A DNA stretch of 64,000 nt from JACRLW01 sp050181465. GTDB taxonomy: Bacteria > Planctomycetota > UBA1135 > UBA2386. Below, piece by piece: positions 35,511 to 44,309 of this stretch. Position 1 is the stretch's first letter, and the number at the start of each line of letters is the position of its first letter. Where the stretch lies: positions 1-64,000 of the forward strand of contig JBFXDD010000012.1 in the NCBI GenBank assembly GCA_050181465.1. The letters are read 5' to 3'. Position numbers and translations under genes: made by a program. The notes under the pieces are model-generated. The model saw only the letters and a program-made list of their open reading frames with translations. It ran no database searches and was not told the origin of the DNA.

Positions 35511-36281
35511 TCACCGCCCTTCGCCGCGACGCGGCCGACGACGCTGGCTCTCGGCCTGTGGTCGCTTGATCCCACAACCCACCGAGCGAGTGGACCATGG
35601 CTCCACTTCCTTGCCCGCGACGAGGGTGTCGAGCACGGTTCGCAAGTGATGCTTGGTCTTCTCGCCCTTGTCGCCGCGCTGATCGTCGTCGATCGCGCCG
35701 CGATAGACGAGCCGACCCTTGGGCGCGAACACATAGATGTCGGGCGTCGTCTGGGCCGCGAAGAGATCCGCCACCCGGCTCCCGTGATCGACGAGGATCG
35801 TGTAGGGCAACTCGCGATCCGCGAGGTAATCACGGATGGACTGGTAAGGCTTGTGACCTTCTTCCTTCGGCTCGCGATCGCCGATCTCCCCGTTGCCCTC
35901 GTTCGCGTTGATCATCAGGAAGACGACGTCCCGCTCTTCGTACTCCTTCACGATGGCTGCGAGGCGGGTCTCCCATCCGCGCATGATCGGGCAAGTCGTC
36001 GACCAGAAATTGACCACGACGATCTTGTCGGTGAGGTCGGCCAGCGCGTGCGCGTTGCCGTCGATGTCCGGCAGCACCACCGGCCGCGGCAGCGTGCCGC
36101 CGAGTTCGAGGACCGCGGGGCGAGCCTTCTCGGGCTGGGCGCCGTCCTTGGGCTCGGCCTTCGGGGCCGGCTCCGCCTTGGGAGCTGGTTCCACCTTCGG
36201 TGGCTGGGTCTTGACGGGGTCTTGCGCAGCCAGCACGCCGGCTACGCAGAGAAAGAACGCGAGAGGACGAAGGTCGAACAT
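35511..36281 (-). CDS. Exported redoxin with split cysteines
   Basis: A 256-aa secreted protein with a signal peptide (FDLRPLAFFLCVAGVLAAQ), a Pro/Lys/Glu-rich linker (about 25-60) and a thioredoxin-like domain. In place of CxxC it has FWSTTCPIMRGW, with a single cysteine. A second cysteine lies near the C-terminus in SVGCGIKR. This arrangement is common in planctomycete AhpC/redoxin relatives, where the distal Cys may resolve the peroxidatic one; that is family knowledge plus inference. ATG 36281 is preferred over the frame's start at 36308 because it opens the signal peptide. Confidence 0.8.
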   Translation of the reverse strand: MFDLRPLAFFLCVAGVLAAQDPVKTQPPKVEPAPKAEPAPKAEPKDGAQPEKARPAVLELGGTLPRPVVLPDIDGNAHALADLTDKIVVVNFWSTTCPIMRGWETRLAAIVKEYEERDVVFLMINANEGNGEIGDREPKEEGHKPYQSIRDYLADRELPYTILVDHGSRVADLFAAQTTPDIYVFAPKGRLVYRGAIDDDQRGDKGEKTKHHLRTVLDTLVAGKEVEPWSTRSVGCGIKRPQAESQRRRPRRGEGR

Positions 36282-36394
36282 CTGGATCGGCAACCCTTTG
36301 GAAGGCACCGGCCTTCCCTACGGTCGGGGATCTTGCGACGGCCGCGCTCAGTCCGCAATCCGGGCGGGGTACCACGATCGTCAGTTCGCGCTCG

Positions 36395-36578
36395 CTAGCC
36401 CGGACTACTCGTGAACGTCTGCTGCGATCGCTGCAAGTCGCGCCCGGCGGCGTCGCTACGTCGGCTCCTCCCTGGCAGCGTAGCTACAGCTACGCTTCGG
36501 TCGTCGACCGACGCAGCTCCTTGCCGGACATCGACCTGCGTCGATCTCGCGACGACGTTCACGAATAATCCGGGCTAG
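36395..36578 (+). repeat. 180-bp TA-flanked inverted-end element, copy at 36.4 kb
   Basis: An intact 184-bp copy with CTAG on both sides and ends GCCCGGACTACTCGTGAACG and (inverted right) GCCCGGATTATTCGTGAACG. The central 9-bp-stem hairpin is conserved. It sits in the divergent interval between the redoxin gene and trpS, ending 30 bp before the trpS start, so it may separate or contain their promoters. The other 140 bp of the interval show nothing recognisable. Confidence 0.9.
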
Positions 36579-36608
36579 CCCTGCACCGCGAGCTACTGTC
36601 CCCCTCCC

Positions 36609-37952
36609 ATGACCCCGCGGCCGCGCATCCTCTCCGGTGTCCAGCCGTCCGGCGCCCTGCACCTCGGCAACTACTTCGGGGCGATCCGTCGCCACATCGA
36701 CATGCAGAGCGAGGCGGACTGCTTCTACTTCATCGCCGACTACCACGCGCTCACGAGCCTTCGCGACGCCGACGCGCTGCGCACGTGGTCCTTCGACGTC
36801 GCGGTCACCTACCTCAGCTTCGGGCTCGACCCCAAGCGCACCGTGTTCTACCGCCAGTCCGACGTACCCGCGGTCACGGAGCTCTCATGGCTCCTCGCGA
36901 CGGTGACCGGCATGGGCCTGCTCGAACGAGCGCATTCCTACAAGGAGAAGGTCGCGCGCGGCATCACGCCGTCGGTCGGGCTGTTCACCTACCCCATCTT
37001 GATGGCGGCCGACATCCTCGGTCCTCGAGCCGATGTGGTGCCGGTCGGCCAGGACCAGGATCAGCACGTCGAGATGACGCGCGACATGGCAACGCTGTTC
37101 AACAATGCGTTCTGCCCCTCGTCACCGGTCTTCCGCTTGCCGAAAGCACAGATCGGAGCGGCAGCGCGTGTGCCCGGCACGACCTTCGAGAAGGGCACCG
37201 TCGTGCAAGTCGTCACCACGATCGACCCGCGACGTGAGGACGACGGTTCGGTCCTCGACCCCGATCAATACGCGCGAGCCTTTCGCGCGATGTTGAACGA
37301 GATCGCCCGCGCGGCGAGCCCCGACGACCTGAAGACTACCGAGGAACTTGCGGCTCTCATCGATCGGCGCCACCCTGGACGATTCCCGGGGATGCGGGTG
37401 GCCGAACGAACGCTGCGCGTCGTCCTCGAGCATCCCGGCGAACACACCATCGTGACGCCCCGCGACGGGCTGCTCGGTCTCGAGTTCTACTGCGCCTTCG
37501 ACCGCATCCTCTTCCTGACGAAGGAGGGCCGACGACAGGCCGCGAAGATGTCCAAGAGTCAGGGCAACACGATCCCGATCTTCGACGAAGGCAAGTCGCT
37601 ACAGAAGAAGGTCATGGGCATCGAGACGCGACTCGTGAACCTGGAGGATCCGCTCGATTGGCAGGAGGACCTCGTGTACCAGCTCTACACGTTGTTCGCC
37701 GACGAAGCCGAATGCGCGGAACTTCGCAGCCATTACGAAGCCGGCGGCTTCGGCTTCGGCCGCGCCAAGAAGGCACTGCTGCAGAAGATCGAGGATCACA
37801 TGGCGCCGTTCCGTGAGCGCCGTCGCCAGGTGCTGGCCGAGCCGGACTATGTCGAAGACGTGCTACGCGACGGCGCCAGACGCGCGGAGGCGGTCATCGG
37901 CGAGACGACCGCGCGTGCGCGCGCGGCGACCGGTCTCGGTCGCCCGAAGTGA
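36609..37952 (+). CDS. trpS: Tryptophanyl-tRNA synthetase with large insertion before KMSKS
   Basis: Charges tRNA-Trp. A class I synthetase with SGVQPSGALHLGNYFGAI (the HIGH-type motif), FYFIADYHALTSL, the dimer-type core YPILMAADILGPRADVVPVGQDQDQHVEMTRD, and KMSKS at 313-317. Typical bacterial enzymes are about 330 aa with KMSKS near residue 195; here the protein is 447 aa. About 120 residues (roughly 191-312) are inserted between VPG and KMSKS. The insert includes RREDDGSVLDPDQYARAF and LEFYCAFDRILFLT and has no stop or frame shift, so it is a real in-frame insertion. The start is ATG 36609. The gene converges on the VWA gene. Confidence 0.93.
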   Translation: MTPRPRILSGVQPSGALHLGNYFGAIRRHIDMQSEADCFYFIADYHALTSLRDADALRTWSFDVAVTYLSFGLDPKRTVFYRQSDVPAVTELSWLLATVTGMGLLERAHSYKEKVARGITPSVGLFTYPILMAADILGPRADVVPVGQDQDQHVEMTRDMATLFNNAFCPSSPVFRLPKAQIGAAARVPGTTFEKGTVVQVVTTIDPRREDDGSVLDPDQYARAFRAMLNEIARAASPDDLKTTEELAALIDRRHPGRFPGMRVAERTLRVVLEHPGEHTIVTPRDGLLGLEFYCAFDRILFLTKEGRRQAAKMSKSQGNTIPIFDEGKSLQKKVMGIETRLVNLEDPLDWQEDLVYQLYTLFADEAECAELRSHYEAGGFGFGRAKKALLQKIEDHMAPFRERRRQVLAEPDYVEDVLRDGARRAEAVIGETTARARAATGLGRPK

Positions 37953-37956
37953 AACG

Positions 37957-37975
37957 CCCGCGAGGCCGTCGCGGG
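37957..37975. terminator. Bidirectional hairpin between trpS and the VWA gene
   Basis: A perfect 7-bp stem (CCCGCGA / TCGCGGG) with a 5-base loop, 4 bp after the trpS stop and 13 bp from the stop of the convergent VWA gene. There is no T-tract on either strand, so it is at best a weak or factor-assisted terminator. Confidence 0.45.
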
Positions 37976-37988
37976 TCGGATCACACGC

Positions 37989-39704
37989 TCACAGCGTGAT
38001 GCTCTTGCCGCCGTTCTCCTCGGCGAGCTTCCGCATGAACTCCGAGCCGCTCATCCCGGATCGTTCCGCGGCGCGCCGTTCCATCTCCGGGTCACCCGCG
38101 ATGTAGACCGTGTTGATCGCCACGCGAGAGTATCGATTGGTCTCGCGCAAGATGGACAGCATCTCACGCGGGTCCTGGACTTCGCCGTTCGTCGGCATCC
38201 CGTCGGAGAGGATGAAGACCTCGTCGTAGGTCTCGCCGAATTGTGAACCGTTGGCGAAGGAGTTGAGAGCGAGTCCCTGATGCAAGGCATCCCAGAGGTT
38301 CGTCGCACCGTCGGCGCGCAAGTCCTCCACCGCCTTGCTGAACTTCTTCTTGTTGGCCACGGAAGCCTCGACCATCTTCTTCTGCCACGACTCGGCGCCG
38401 TTCGAGAACCACACCATGTTGAAGGCGCAATCGGGCGTCAGTTTGTCGACGACGTTCTTCAGCTCCCGCTGCGCCGCCTCCATCTTGTTCGCACTGCCTT
38501 GGATCGAGGTCGTCAGCGACGATCCCGCACGCAGTGGCTCGAGCATGCTGCCCGACGTGTCGACGATGAAGAGCACGCGACTACCGCGGACGGGGATCCC
38601 GAAGAAGCTGCTTCCGGAGCTGGTCTCGTCACCCTTTGCCCCCTTCTCATCGAGATCGGGCACGACGAATTCGTTCCGCACCTTCTCCCACCACCGCTGC
38701 CAGGCACCCGGATCCTCCATCGGGAATCGCGCGCCGCTGAGCGAGACCAGTGCCTCCCACGCCCGCTGACGCAGAGTGCCGGAGCGCAGCCCCTCCGCTT
38801 CCTTCTTGACCTTCCCTTCCGGCGGCACCTGTCTCACGAGCACGTCGATCAGCGGCGGAACCGACTGCGCACTGCGCGCGATCGCGACGAACTCGACTGC
38901 GGCGAGATCGCTGCGCCAGTCGCCCTTGCCGAGCGTGTGGAGCACGCTGTCCACCGCGTGCTTGAGCAAGTCGTCGCCGACCTCCGACTTGTGTCGCAGG
39001 AGGATCGCACGCAGCGCGTCCGACGCGGCCGCCATGACCGCAGCACTCGTCTCGGTCCGCAGCGCCGCGCCCAGAGCGTTCACCAGCGCCTTCTCTTCGC
39101 ATTCGCGAGCCGCTTCCGCAGCCGAACGGCGCACCAGCACCTCGGCGTCGCGCAGCGCCGTCTCGATCGGTGCTACCGCGATCTCGGCCTTGCGCCGGCC
39201 CAGCGCACGAAGCGCGGCGGCCCGCCGCACGACAGCTTTCCCTTTCGCCACTTCCTGTGCGATCGCCACCAGGGACTTCGTGCTCTCGGCGCCGCGAAGT
39301 CGATCCACGGCGAGTTCCCCGACCGCGCGCACTGCGTCGGCTCGCTGTTCGAGCGTCCACTTCTGCGCCGGATCGAGGCCGACCGCAGCGACTTCGAGCA
39401 GAACCTCGACCGCCGCCACCGAGTCCGCCGCCGCGATCGCATCACAGATCGCAGCGAGTTCTTTCTTGTGCGTCGTATCCCCAACCTTGTCGGGATCGAC
39501 GACGCCGAGTTTGACGCCCATCGCCGCTTTGGTGATCCGCGGCTTGGTCATGTCGATCTGGCCTTTCTGCCAGGTGGCGAGCCAGGCTTCGAGCCCGCCG
39601 AGCAAGCGCTTGTCCTGCGCTGAGGATCCAGCGGCCACCAAGAGGGCGCACAACAGAGTGAGCAGGGGACTCGAACGCAGTTTGGCGTTGGCGACGATCA
39701 TCAT
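37989..39704 (-). CDS. Secreted HEAT-repeat / VWA-domain protein
   Basis: A 571-aa protein with a signal peptide (LLTLLCALLVAAGSSAQ), an alanine/leucine-rich HEAT-like helical repeat region (about 75-320) and a C-terminal von Willebrand A domain. Its MIDAS motif is DTSGSM, starting at D382, with the later LSDG (FILSDGMPTNGE) supplying another metal contact. VWA domains bind ligands through the metal site, so a periplasmic or surface protein-protein role is likely. The combination of HEAT and VWA is common among planctomycete secreted proteins. The start is ATG 39704. It is divergent from the PVC dehydrogenase gene. Confidence 0.82.
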   Translation of the reverse strand: MMIVANAKLRSSPLLTLLCALLVAAGSSAQDKRLLGGLEAWLATWQKGQIDMTKPRITKAAMGVKLGVVDPDKVGDTTHKKELAAICDAIAAADSVAAVEVLLEVAAVGLDPAQKWTLEQRADAVRAVGELAVDRLRGAESTKSLVAIAQEVAKGKAVVRRAAALRALGRRKAEIAVAPIETALRDAEVLVRRSAAEAARECEEKALVNALGAALRTETSAAVMAAASDALRAILLRHKSEVGDDLLKHAVDSVLHTLGKGDWRSDLAAVEFVAIARSAQSVPPLIDVLVRQVPPEGKVKKEAEGLRSGTLRQRAWEALVSLSGARFPMEDPGAWQRWWEKVRNEFVVPDLDEKGAKGDETSSGSSFFGIPVRGSRVLFIVDTSGSMLEPLRAGSSLTTSIQGSANKMEAAQRELKNVVDKLTPDCAFNMVWFSNGAESWQKKMVEASVANKKKFSKAVEDLRADGATNLWDALHQGLALNSFANGSQFGETYDEVFILSDGMPTNGEVQDPREMLSILRETNRYSRVAINTVYIAGDPEMERRAAERSGMSGSEFMRKLAEENGGKSITL

Positions 39705-39862
39705 TGGTGAGAGGGCTGCCGGGCAGACGAGGGGCAGGACAGGCTACGCCAAGCGCTGGATCCGGTCACCCGGACTCAGCCCGAACTGGGGCGTGGAACG
39801 AAACGACGAACCGCCGATCGCAGACTCGGCATCGTGCACTCCGTCCGTAAGATCTTCGGCCC

Positions 39863-42800
39863 ATGCGGACCCACCCCTCCGTGTCCTCGCTACCGAAGTC
39901 TGCGGCGACCACGCCGCGCTGCCGTCGTCCCGGCGACAGCGGTTTCGCAGGTCATCTCGCCCCGCCGAAGCTCGAAGCCTCGGCGAAACCGACTGTGAGG
40001 TCGTCCCAGCCAACGTCACCAGTCCTCACCCTCGCGGCTGCGCTGATCGTTGCCACGGCCGCCTCGGCTCAGCACGGCCGACCGCCGGCCTTCGAACCGC
40101 CCGTCGCGAAGGCCTCTGACGAGGGCGAACGAGCCATCGCCGGGATGCAGAAGCCAAAGGGCTACTCCATCTCGCTGGTGGCCGCCGAACCGATGCTCGC
40201 CAATCCGGTCGCCTTCGACATCGCCGACGACGGACGCATCTACGTGGTGGAGACCCATCGACTGCGGCAGGGCGTGATCGACATGCGCGATTACACCGGC
40301 TGGGTGCACGAGGATCTCGCCTGCCTCACGGTCGAGGACCGCCGGCGAGCGATCTTCCGACACTTCGGCGGCGAGCTCGCCAACTGGCGCAGCGCTCACG
40401 AACGCATCCGCTGCCTGATCGACGACGATCGAGACGGCAAGGTCGACCGAGCCACCACCTTCGCAGACGGCTTCAACGACCTGGTGGACGGCATCGCCGC
40501 CGGCGTGTTCGCGCACGGCAAGGATGTCTGGTTCACCGACATTCCCAACGTCTGGCGACTGACCGACGACGACGGCGACGGGGTTGCGGATCGTCGTAAG
40601 GTCCTGCACGAAGGCTACGGCGTCCACTTCTCGCTCATCGGTCACGACCTCCACGGTGCGATTCTCGGACCCGATCGCCGACTCTACTTCTCCATCGGCG
40701 ATCGCGGTTTCCACGTCGAGCACGAGGGCTTGACGCACGCGTATCCGCACGAAGGTGCTGTGCTTCGATGCGAACTGGACGGCTCCGGCCTGCAGGTCGT
40801 GCATCGTGGACTTCGCAACCCACAAGAGCTGGCCTTCGACGACTTCGGTGACCTGTTCACGGGCGACAACAACAGCGACGGCGGGGACGCCGCGCGGCTC
40901 GTGCAGATCGTCGAAGGCGGCGACAGCGGTTGGACCATCGGCTACCAGTGGCTGCGAACCCGCGGTGCCTGGAACGAGGACCTGCTGTGGAAGCCGCGGT
41001 TCGACGACCAGCCCGCATGGATCAATCCGCCGATCGCGAACATCGGTCACGGGCCGTCCGGCATCGCCATGCATCCTGGAACCGGGTTGGGAGCCGGGCA
41101 GGAAGGTCGACTGTTCTGGTGCGACTTCCGCGGCAGTATCCCGCACAGCAACATCTTGTCGATCGGCCTCGAGCGCGATGGCGCCGGGTTCCGCACGACC
41201 GGCGTCGAGACCTTGCTCGGCCGGATCTGCGCGACCGATTGCGATTTCGGTCCCGATGGTGGGCTCTATGTGCTCGATTGGGTCAACGGTTGGGGCAAGA
41301 CCGGCAAGGGTCGGGTCTATCGCCTCGCGAGCGACGATCTCGCAAGCGACGCGGCGACGACGGAGACCGCACGTCTCCTCGGGAGCAATCTGGAATCCGG
41401 ATCGATCGACGACCTGGTGACGCTGCTCGGCCATCCCGACCGCCGCGTGCGCACGCGCGCACACTTCGGCCTTGTCGACAAGGGTCCCGACGGCGCCGCC
41501 GCGATGCTCGAAGTCGCTCGCCGCGGCAGCACCTTGCTGGCGCGCGTGCACGCCATCTTCGGCCTTGGCGTCTACGGGCGTACGCGAGATCCCGGCGTCG
41601 GCCCGCAACTCGAGAAGCTCCTGCTCGACTCGAATGACGAGATCCGTGCGCAGACCATGCGCGCGCTGCTCGAGTTGCCGAACGAAACCCTGAGGCAGTC
41701 CGCGGAACGACTGCTCCGCGATCCCGCGCCGCGGGTGCGCTACTTCGCCGCGCTCGCGATGGGTCGCACACGCGATCCGCTCGCGATCGCCGCGCTCTTC
41801 GAGCTTCTGCGACGCAACGCGGACAAGGACGTCAACATCCGACACGCCGCGGTCGTCGCGCTCGCGGAACTCCGCGCCGAATCGCGTGCCACCTACAACC
41901 GAACCGACCCATCGGTCGCCGTCCGCCGCGGCACGGTGCTGATGTTGAGACGCCGTGCGTCGGCGGACATCGCGATCTACCTCCGTGATCCGGAGCCGTC
42001 GATCGCGGCTGAGGCCATCCGCGCGATTCACGATCGTCGGATCGGCGGCGCACTCGAAGCACTCGCCGCGATGAGCGACGATCCAACGCTGCCCGGGGCC
42101 GCGCTCACGCGTCGCATCCTGGGCGCACATCGCATCCTCGGAACGACGACGAACCTGCGAGCGCTCCTGCGATTCGCCGAGCGGAGCGACGCTCCGGCCG
42201 CGATGCGAAGCGAGGCGCTGGAGATCGTGACGGAGTGGCTGACGCCGAACGGCCAGGATCGCGTGCTTGGCGAGTGGCGGCCGCTCCCGCAGCGGTCTTG
42301 GATCTTCGCTCGGCAGGCGCTCGCACCGACGCTCGAGGCACTCACGAAGGATCCCGCGACTCCGAAAGATGTCATGCTTGCAGCGCTCCGCGCGGTGACC
42401 GAGTTGAAGGCGACGGGCACCGAAGCATCCCTGCAATCGATGATCGCCGACTCCGCGCGTGACGAAGCCGTGCGCGGTGCCGCGCTCGAAGCCCTGCGCC
42501 GCGTCGCGAGTCCGGAGATGCTCGTGAGCATCTGCAAGTCGATCTCGCCGAAGGCGCCGTTGGCCATGCGCAGGGTCGCGCGAGAGGTTCTCGCCGAGCG
42601 CGAGCCTTCGGCGGTCGTCCCTTTGCTGAGAGCACTGATGAACGACGGCAGCATCCCCGAACGGCGCAGTGCAGCCGAAGCTCTCTCGCGCGCCGCAACG
42701 GCGGAGGCCGATGAAGCGCTGGCGGAACTCGTCGAGAGCGCGCGGGAACGGGTGCTGCCCGGTGAGATCGTGCTCGACGTCCTCGACGCCGGACGCGCTG

Positions 42801-43312
42801 CTGCCGGCCCGCTCACCAAGGCGGCGATCGCCGCGTACGACAGCGATCTATCTCGAAGCCAAGATCCGCTCGGACGCTTCTGGGTCGCGAGTTCGGGCGG
42901 CGACGCGGCAGTCGGTGAGAAGCTGTTCCGCGAACACCCGGCCGCACAGTGCCTGCGCTGTCACGCGATCGGCGGAACGGGAGGTGCTGCGGGTCCGGCG
43001 CTCGACAAGGTGGGATCGAGACTCGAGCGAACGCAACTGCTGCGCTCCATGATCGCACCGAGTGCAGAGCTCGCCGCCGGCTATGCGCAGGTCGCGTTGC
43101 GATTGCGCGACGGCACGAGCATGGTCGGCGTGCTGGTGCGCGAAGACGCGCGGACCACGGTCCTGCGCGACGCGAACGAGAAGGAAGTCAGCGTCGCGAC
43201 CGCGGACATCGTCGAACGCTCGTCCGGCGGATCGGCGATGCCTCCGATGGGCGATCTGCTCAGCCTGCGCGAGCTACGCGACCTCGTCGAGTACCTCGCG
43301 TCGAAGCGCTGA
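39863..43312 (+). CDS. PVC-type membrane-bound dehydrogenase with HEAT repeats and cytochrome c domain
   Basis: A 1149-aa exported protein in three parts. Residues about 85-490 form a glucose/sorbosone-dehydrogenase-like beta-propeller (GRIYVVETHRLRQGV, RRLYFSIGDRGFH, FGDLFTGDNNSDGGD, GPDGGLYVLDW). Residues about 500-1000 are HEAT-type helical repeats. The C-terminal about 130 residues are a c-type cytochrome domain with haem motif CLRCH (C1030, C1033, H1034) and a distal MPPMG methionine. This architecture is characteristic of the PVC superphylum and is thought to oxidise sugars or similar compounds outside the cytoplasm. The start is uncertain: ATG 39863 leaves 50 residues before the signal peptide core, while GTG 39995 gives a normal signal peptide. 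Confidence 0.88.
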   Translation: MRTHPSVSSLPKSAATTPRCRRPGDSGFAGHLAPPKLEASAKPTVRSSQPTSPVLTLAAALIVATAASAQHGRPPAFEPPVAKASDEGERAIAGMQKPKGYSISLVAAEPMLANPVAFDIADDGRIYVVETHRLRQGVIDMRDYTGWVHEDLACLTVEDRRRAIFRHFGGELANWRSAHERIRCLIDDDRDGKVDRATTFADGFNDLVDGIAAGVFAHGKDVWFTDIPNVWRLTDDDGDGVADRRKVLHEGYGVHFSLIGHDLHGAILGPDRRLYFSIGDRGFHVEHEGLTHAYPHEGAVLRCELDGSGLQVVHRGLRNPQELAFDDFGDLFTGDNNSDGGDAARLVQIVEGGDSGWTIGYQWLRTRGAWNEDLLWKPRFDDQPAWINPPIANIGHGPSGIAMHPGTGLGAGQEGRLFWCDFRGSIPHSNILSIGLERDGAGFRTTGVETLLGRICATDCDFGPDGGLYVLDWVNGWGKTGKGRVYRLASDDLASDAATTETARLLGSNLESGSIDDLVTLLGHPDRRVRTRAHFGLVDKGPDGAAAMLEVARRGSTLLARVHAIFGLGVYGRTRDPGVGPQLEKLLLDSNDEIRAQTMRALLELPNETLRQSAERLLRDPAPRVRYFAALAMGRTRDPLAIAALFELLRRNADKDVNIRHAAVVALAELRAESRATYNRTDPSVAVRRGTVLMLRRRASADIAIYLRDPEPSIAAEAIRAIHDRRIGGALEALAAMSDDPTLPGAALTRRILGAHRILGTTTNLRALLRFAERSDAPAAMRSEALEIVTEWLTPNGQDRVLGEWRPLPQRSWIFARQALAPTLEALTKDPATPKDVMLAALRAVTELKATGTEASLQSMIADSARDEAVRGAALEALRRVASPEMLVSICKSISPKAPLAMRRVAREVLAEREPSAVVPLLRALMNDGSIPERRSAAEALSRAATAEADEALAELVESARERVLPGEIVLDVLDAGRAAAGPLTKAAIAAYDSDLSRSQDPLGRFWVASSGGDAAVGEKLFREHPAAQCLRCHAIGGTGGAAGPALDKVGSRLERTQLLRSMIAPSAELAAGYAQVALRLRDGTSMVGVLVREDARTTVLRDANEKEVSVATADIVERSSGGSAMPPMGDLLSLRELRDLVEYLASKR

Positions 43313-43315
43313 ACT

Positions 43316-43382
43316 CTAGCCCGACTTATTCGTCAACGTCGTCGCGAGATCGCCGCGGACGTTCACGAGACATCCGGGTCAG
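43316..43382 (-). repeat. Internally deleted copy of the 180-bp element
   Basis: A 67-bp remnant with CTAG at the left and both inverted ends retained (TAGCCCGACTTATTCGTCAA ... GGACGTTCACGAGACATCCG). The whole central hairpin is missing. The sequence after the left end (GTCGTCGCGAGATCG) shows it is in the inverted orientation. It begins 4 bp after the stop of the PVC dehydrogenase gene. Confidence 0.75.
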
Positions 43383-43406
43383 ACCTCCGTCGATGACCGG
43401 AGGTCT
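43381..43406. terminator. Hairpin between convergent genes
   Basis: A perfect 9-bp stem AGACCTCCG / CGGAGGTCT with an 8-base loop, placed between the convergent dehydrogenase and cytochrome b562-like genes. There is no clear T-tract, but position and stem strength make a bidirectional terminator likely. Confidence 0.55.
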
Positions 43407-43412
43407 TGCAGA

Positions 43413-43886
43413 TCACTTGTCTTCGGGCTTGAAGGCCTTGTGCGCGTCGGACTTGGCCTTGTTCAGGTTGTCGCGCACTTCCTTGGCCCGGTCGTTCTCG
43501 CCGGCGAGCAACGCGTCCTCGAGATCGAGGAGGCCGTGGGAGAACTCGATCATGGTGCGCTGGTAGTCCACCACGAACTGCTTGCGAGCGTCTTCGGCGA
43601 CTTCCGACAAGCGCGCCGGTTTCTCGAGCCGAGCCTTGGCCGCGATCGCCTGTAGTTGACGCACGAGGTCGACCGACTCGCCGTTCTTCTTCTCGTCGTC
43701 GAGGTCCTTGCGCAGCTTGCGGAATCCGCGATTGATCTCCTCCATCATCTTGCTCAGTTCGGTCTCGTCCGGACTCACCAGGGCGGACCGCTCCGTCGGA
43801 ACGGTCGAGGGGTTCGAACCGAACGGCAAGGCGAAGAAGGAACCGAGAAGGAGTGAGGACAGACCGAGGATGCGGGTGTTCATCAT
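43413..43886 (-). CDS. Cytochrome b562-family periplasmic protein
   Basis: A 157-aa exported protein with a signal peptide (ILGLSSLLLGSFFALPFGS) and a four-helix domain. The spacing matches E. coli cytochrome b562: MEEINRGFRKL near the start corresponds to METLND (axial Met, here M48). EFSHGLLDLEDALLAGENDRA corresponds to the third-helix region, and DAHKAF near the end corresponds to NAYHQKY (axial His, H149). Both haem ligands are therefore present, so haem binding is likely. The function of this family is unclear even where haem is proven. ATG 43886 (or 43883) is chosen; the upstream frame continues toward the tRNA. It is convergent with a gene bearing a c-type haem domain. Confidence 0.72.
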   Translation of the reverse strand: MMNTRILGLSSLLLGSFFALPFGSNPSTVPTERSALVSPDETELSKMMEEINRGFRKLRKDLDDEKKNGESVDLVRQLQAIAAKARLEKPARLSEVAEDARKQFVVDYQRTMIEFSHGLLDLEDALLAGENDRAKEVRDNLNKAKSDAHKAFKPEDK

Positions 43887-44018
43887 GTCGAACCGAGTGA
43901 GACGGCAGCGTAGCCGCGCGTGTGCCGCAGCGACGTCAAGAGTTCGTCCCGGACGGGCGTCGACTCGGCGGGCACCGACCCCGTGAGAGACGGAGTCCGG
44001 CGCAAGCACAAGCGGCCA

Positions 44019-44059
44019 AGAAACGCAAAAGCCCCCGCCGCGACGCGCGCGACGAGGGC
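44019..44059 (-). terminator. Intrinsic terminator downstream of tRNA-Arg
   Basis: On the minus strand, GCCCTCGTCGCG pairs with CGCGGCGGGGGC (12 bp, two G-U pairs) around a 5-base loop, followed directly by TTTTGCGTTTCTT. It starts 11 bp after the tRNA 3' end. It is the clearest rho-independent terminator in the window. Confidence 0.85.
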
Positions 44060-44069
44060 CTGCAGGGGT

Positions 44070-44143
44070 CATACCCGGGAGGAATCGAACCTCCAACCTT
44101 CGGATTCGTAGTCCGATGCTCTATCCAATTGAGCTACGGGTAC
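44070..44143 (-). tRNA. tRNA-Arg (anticodon ACG)
   Basis: The minus strand folds as a complete 74-nt cloverleaf. The acceptor is GTACCCG / CGGGTAT (with a G1-U72 pair), the D-arm contains AGCTCAATTGGATAGAGC, the anticodon stem-loop is TCGGA-CTACGAA-TCCGA with anticodon ACG, and the T-arm is GGAGGTTCGATTCCTCC. ACG is read as ICG after deamination and decodes CGU, CGC and CGA. The 3' CCA is not encoded. An intrinsic terminator follows. Confidence 0.97.
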
Positions 44144-44237
44144 GCGCGAAAGCAGACGGACTGCCGGAACCATTCGGAGGGTGCCGGCGGCACGAAGAAG
44201 CTTACCCCGCGCGACTTGCGTCTTGCGAGGGCCGGGA

Positions 44238-44265
44238 AAGATAGCGAGCCCGGCCAGCCTTGCAA
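44238..44265 (-). promoter_or_regulatory. Candidate sigma-70 promoter for tRNA-Arg
   Basis: On the minus strand, TTGCAA and TATCTT are separated by 16 bp, close to the consensus -35 and -10 boxes. Transcription would begin about 90 bp before the tRNA. This is sequence matching only; in DNA this rich in GC the AT-rich box is notable, but the call stays tentative. Confidence 0.35.
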
Positions 44266-44272
44266 GCTCTCA

Positions 44273-44291
44273 GCCCTGGGAAATCCAGGGC
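44273..44291. terminator. Hairpin after the pab-cluster
   Basis: GCCCTGG and CCAGGGC form a 7-bp stem with a 5-base loop, 19 bp beyond the stop of the last gene (44310) of the coupled minus-strand run. It has no T-tract. It may end that transcript or separate it from the tRNA promoter. Confidence 0.4.
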
Positions 44292-44309
44292 CGTCGAGGC
44301 GAAGGGGCG

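Noticed and set aside
40016..42436. An 806-aa minus-strand open frame
   Set aside because: It lies wholly within the PVC dehydrogenase gene on the other strand and resembles no protein.
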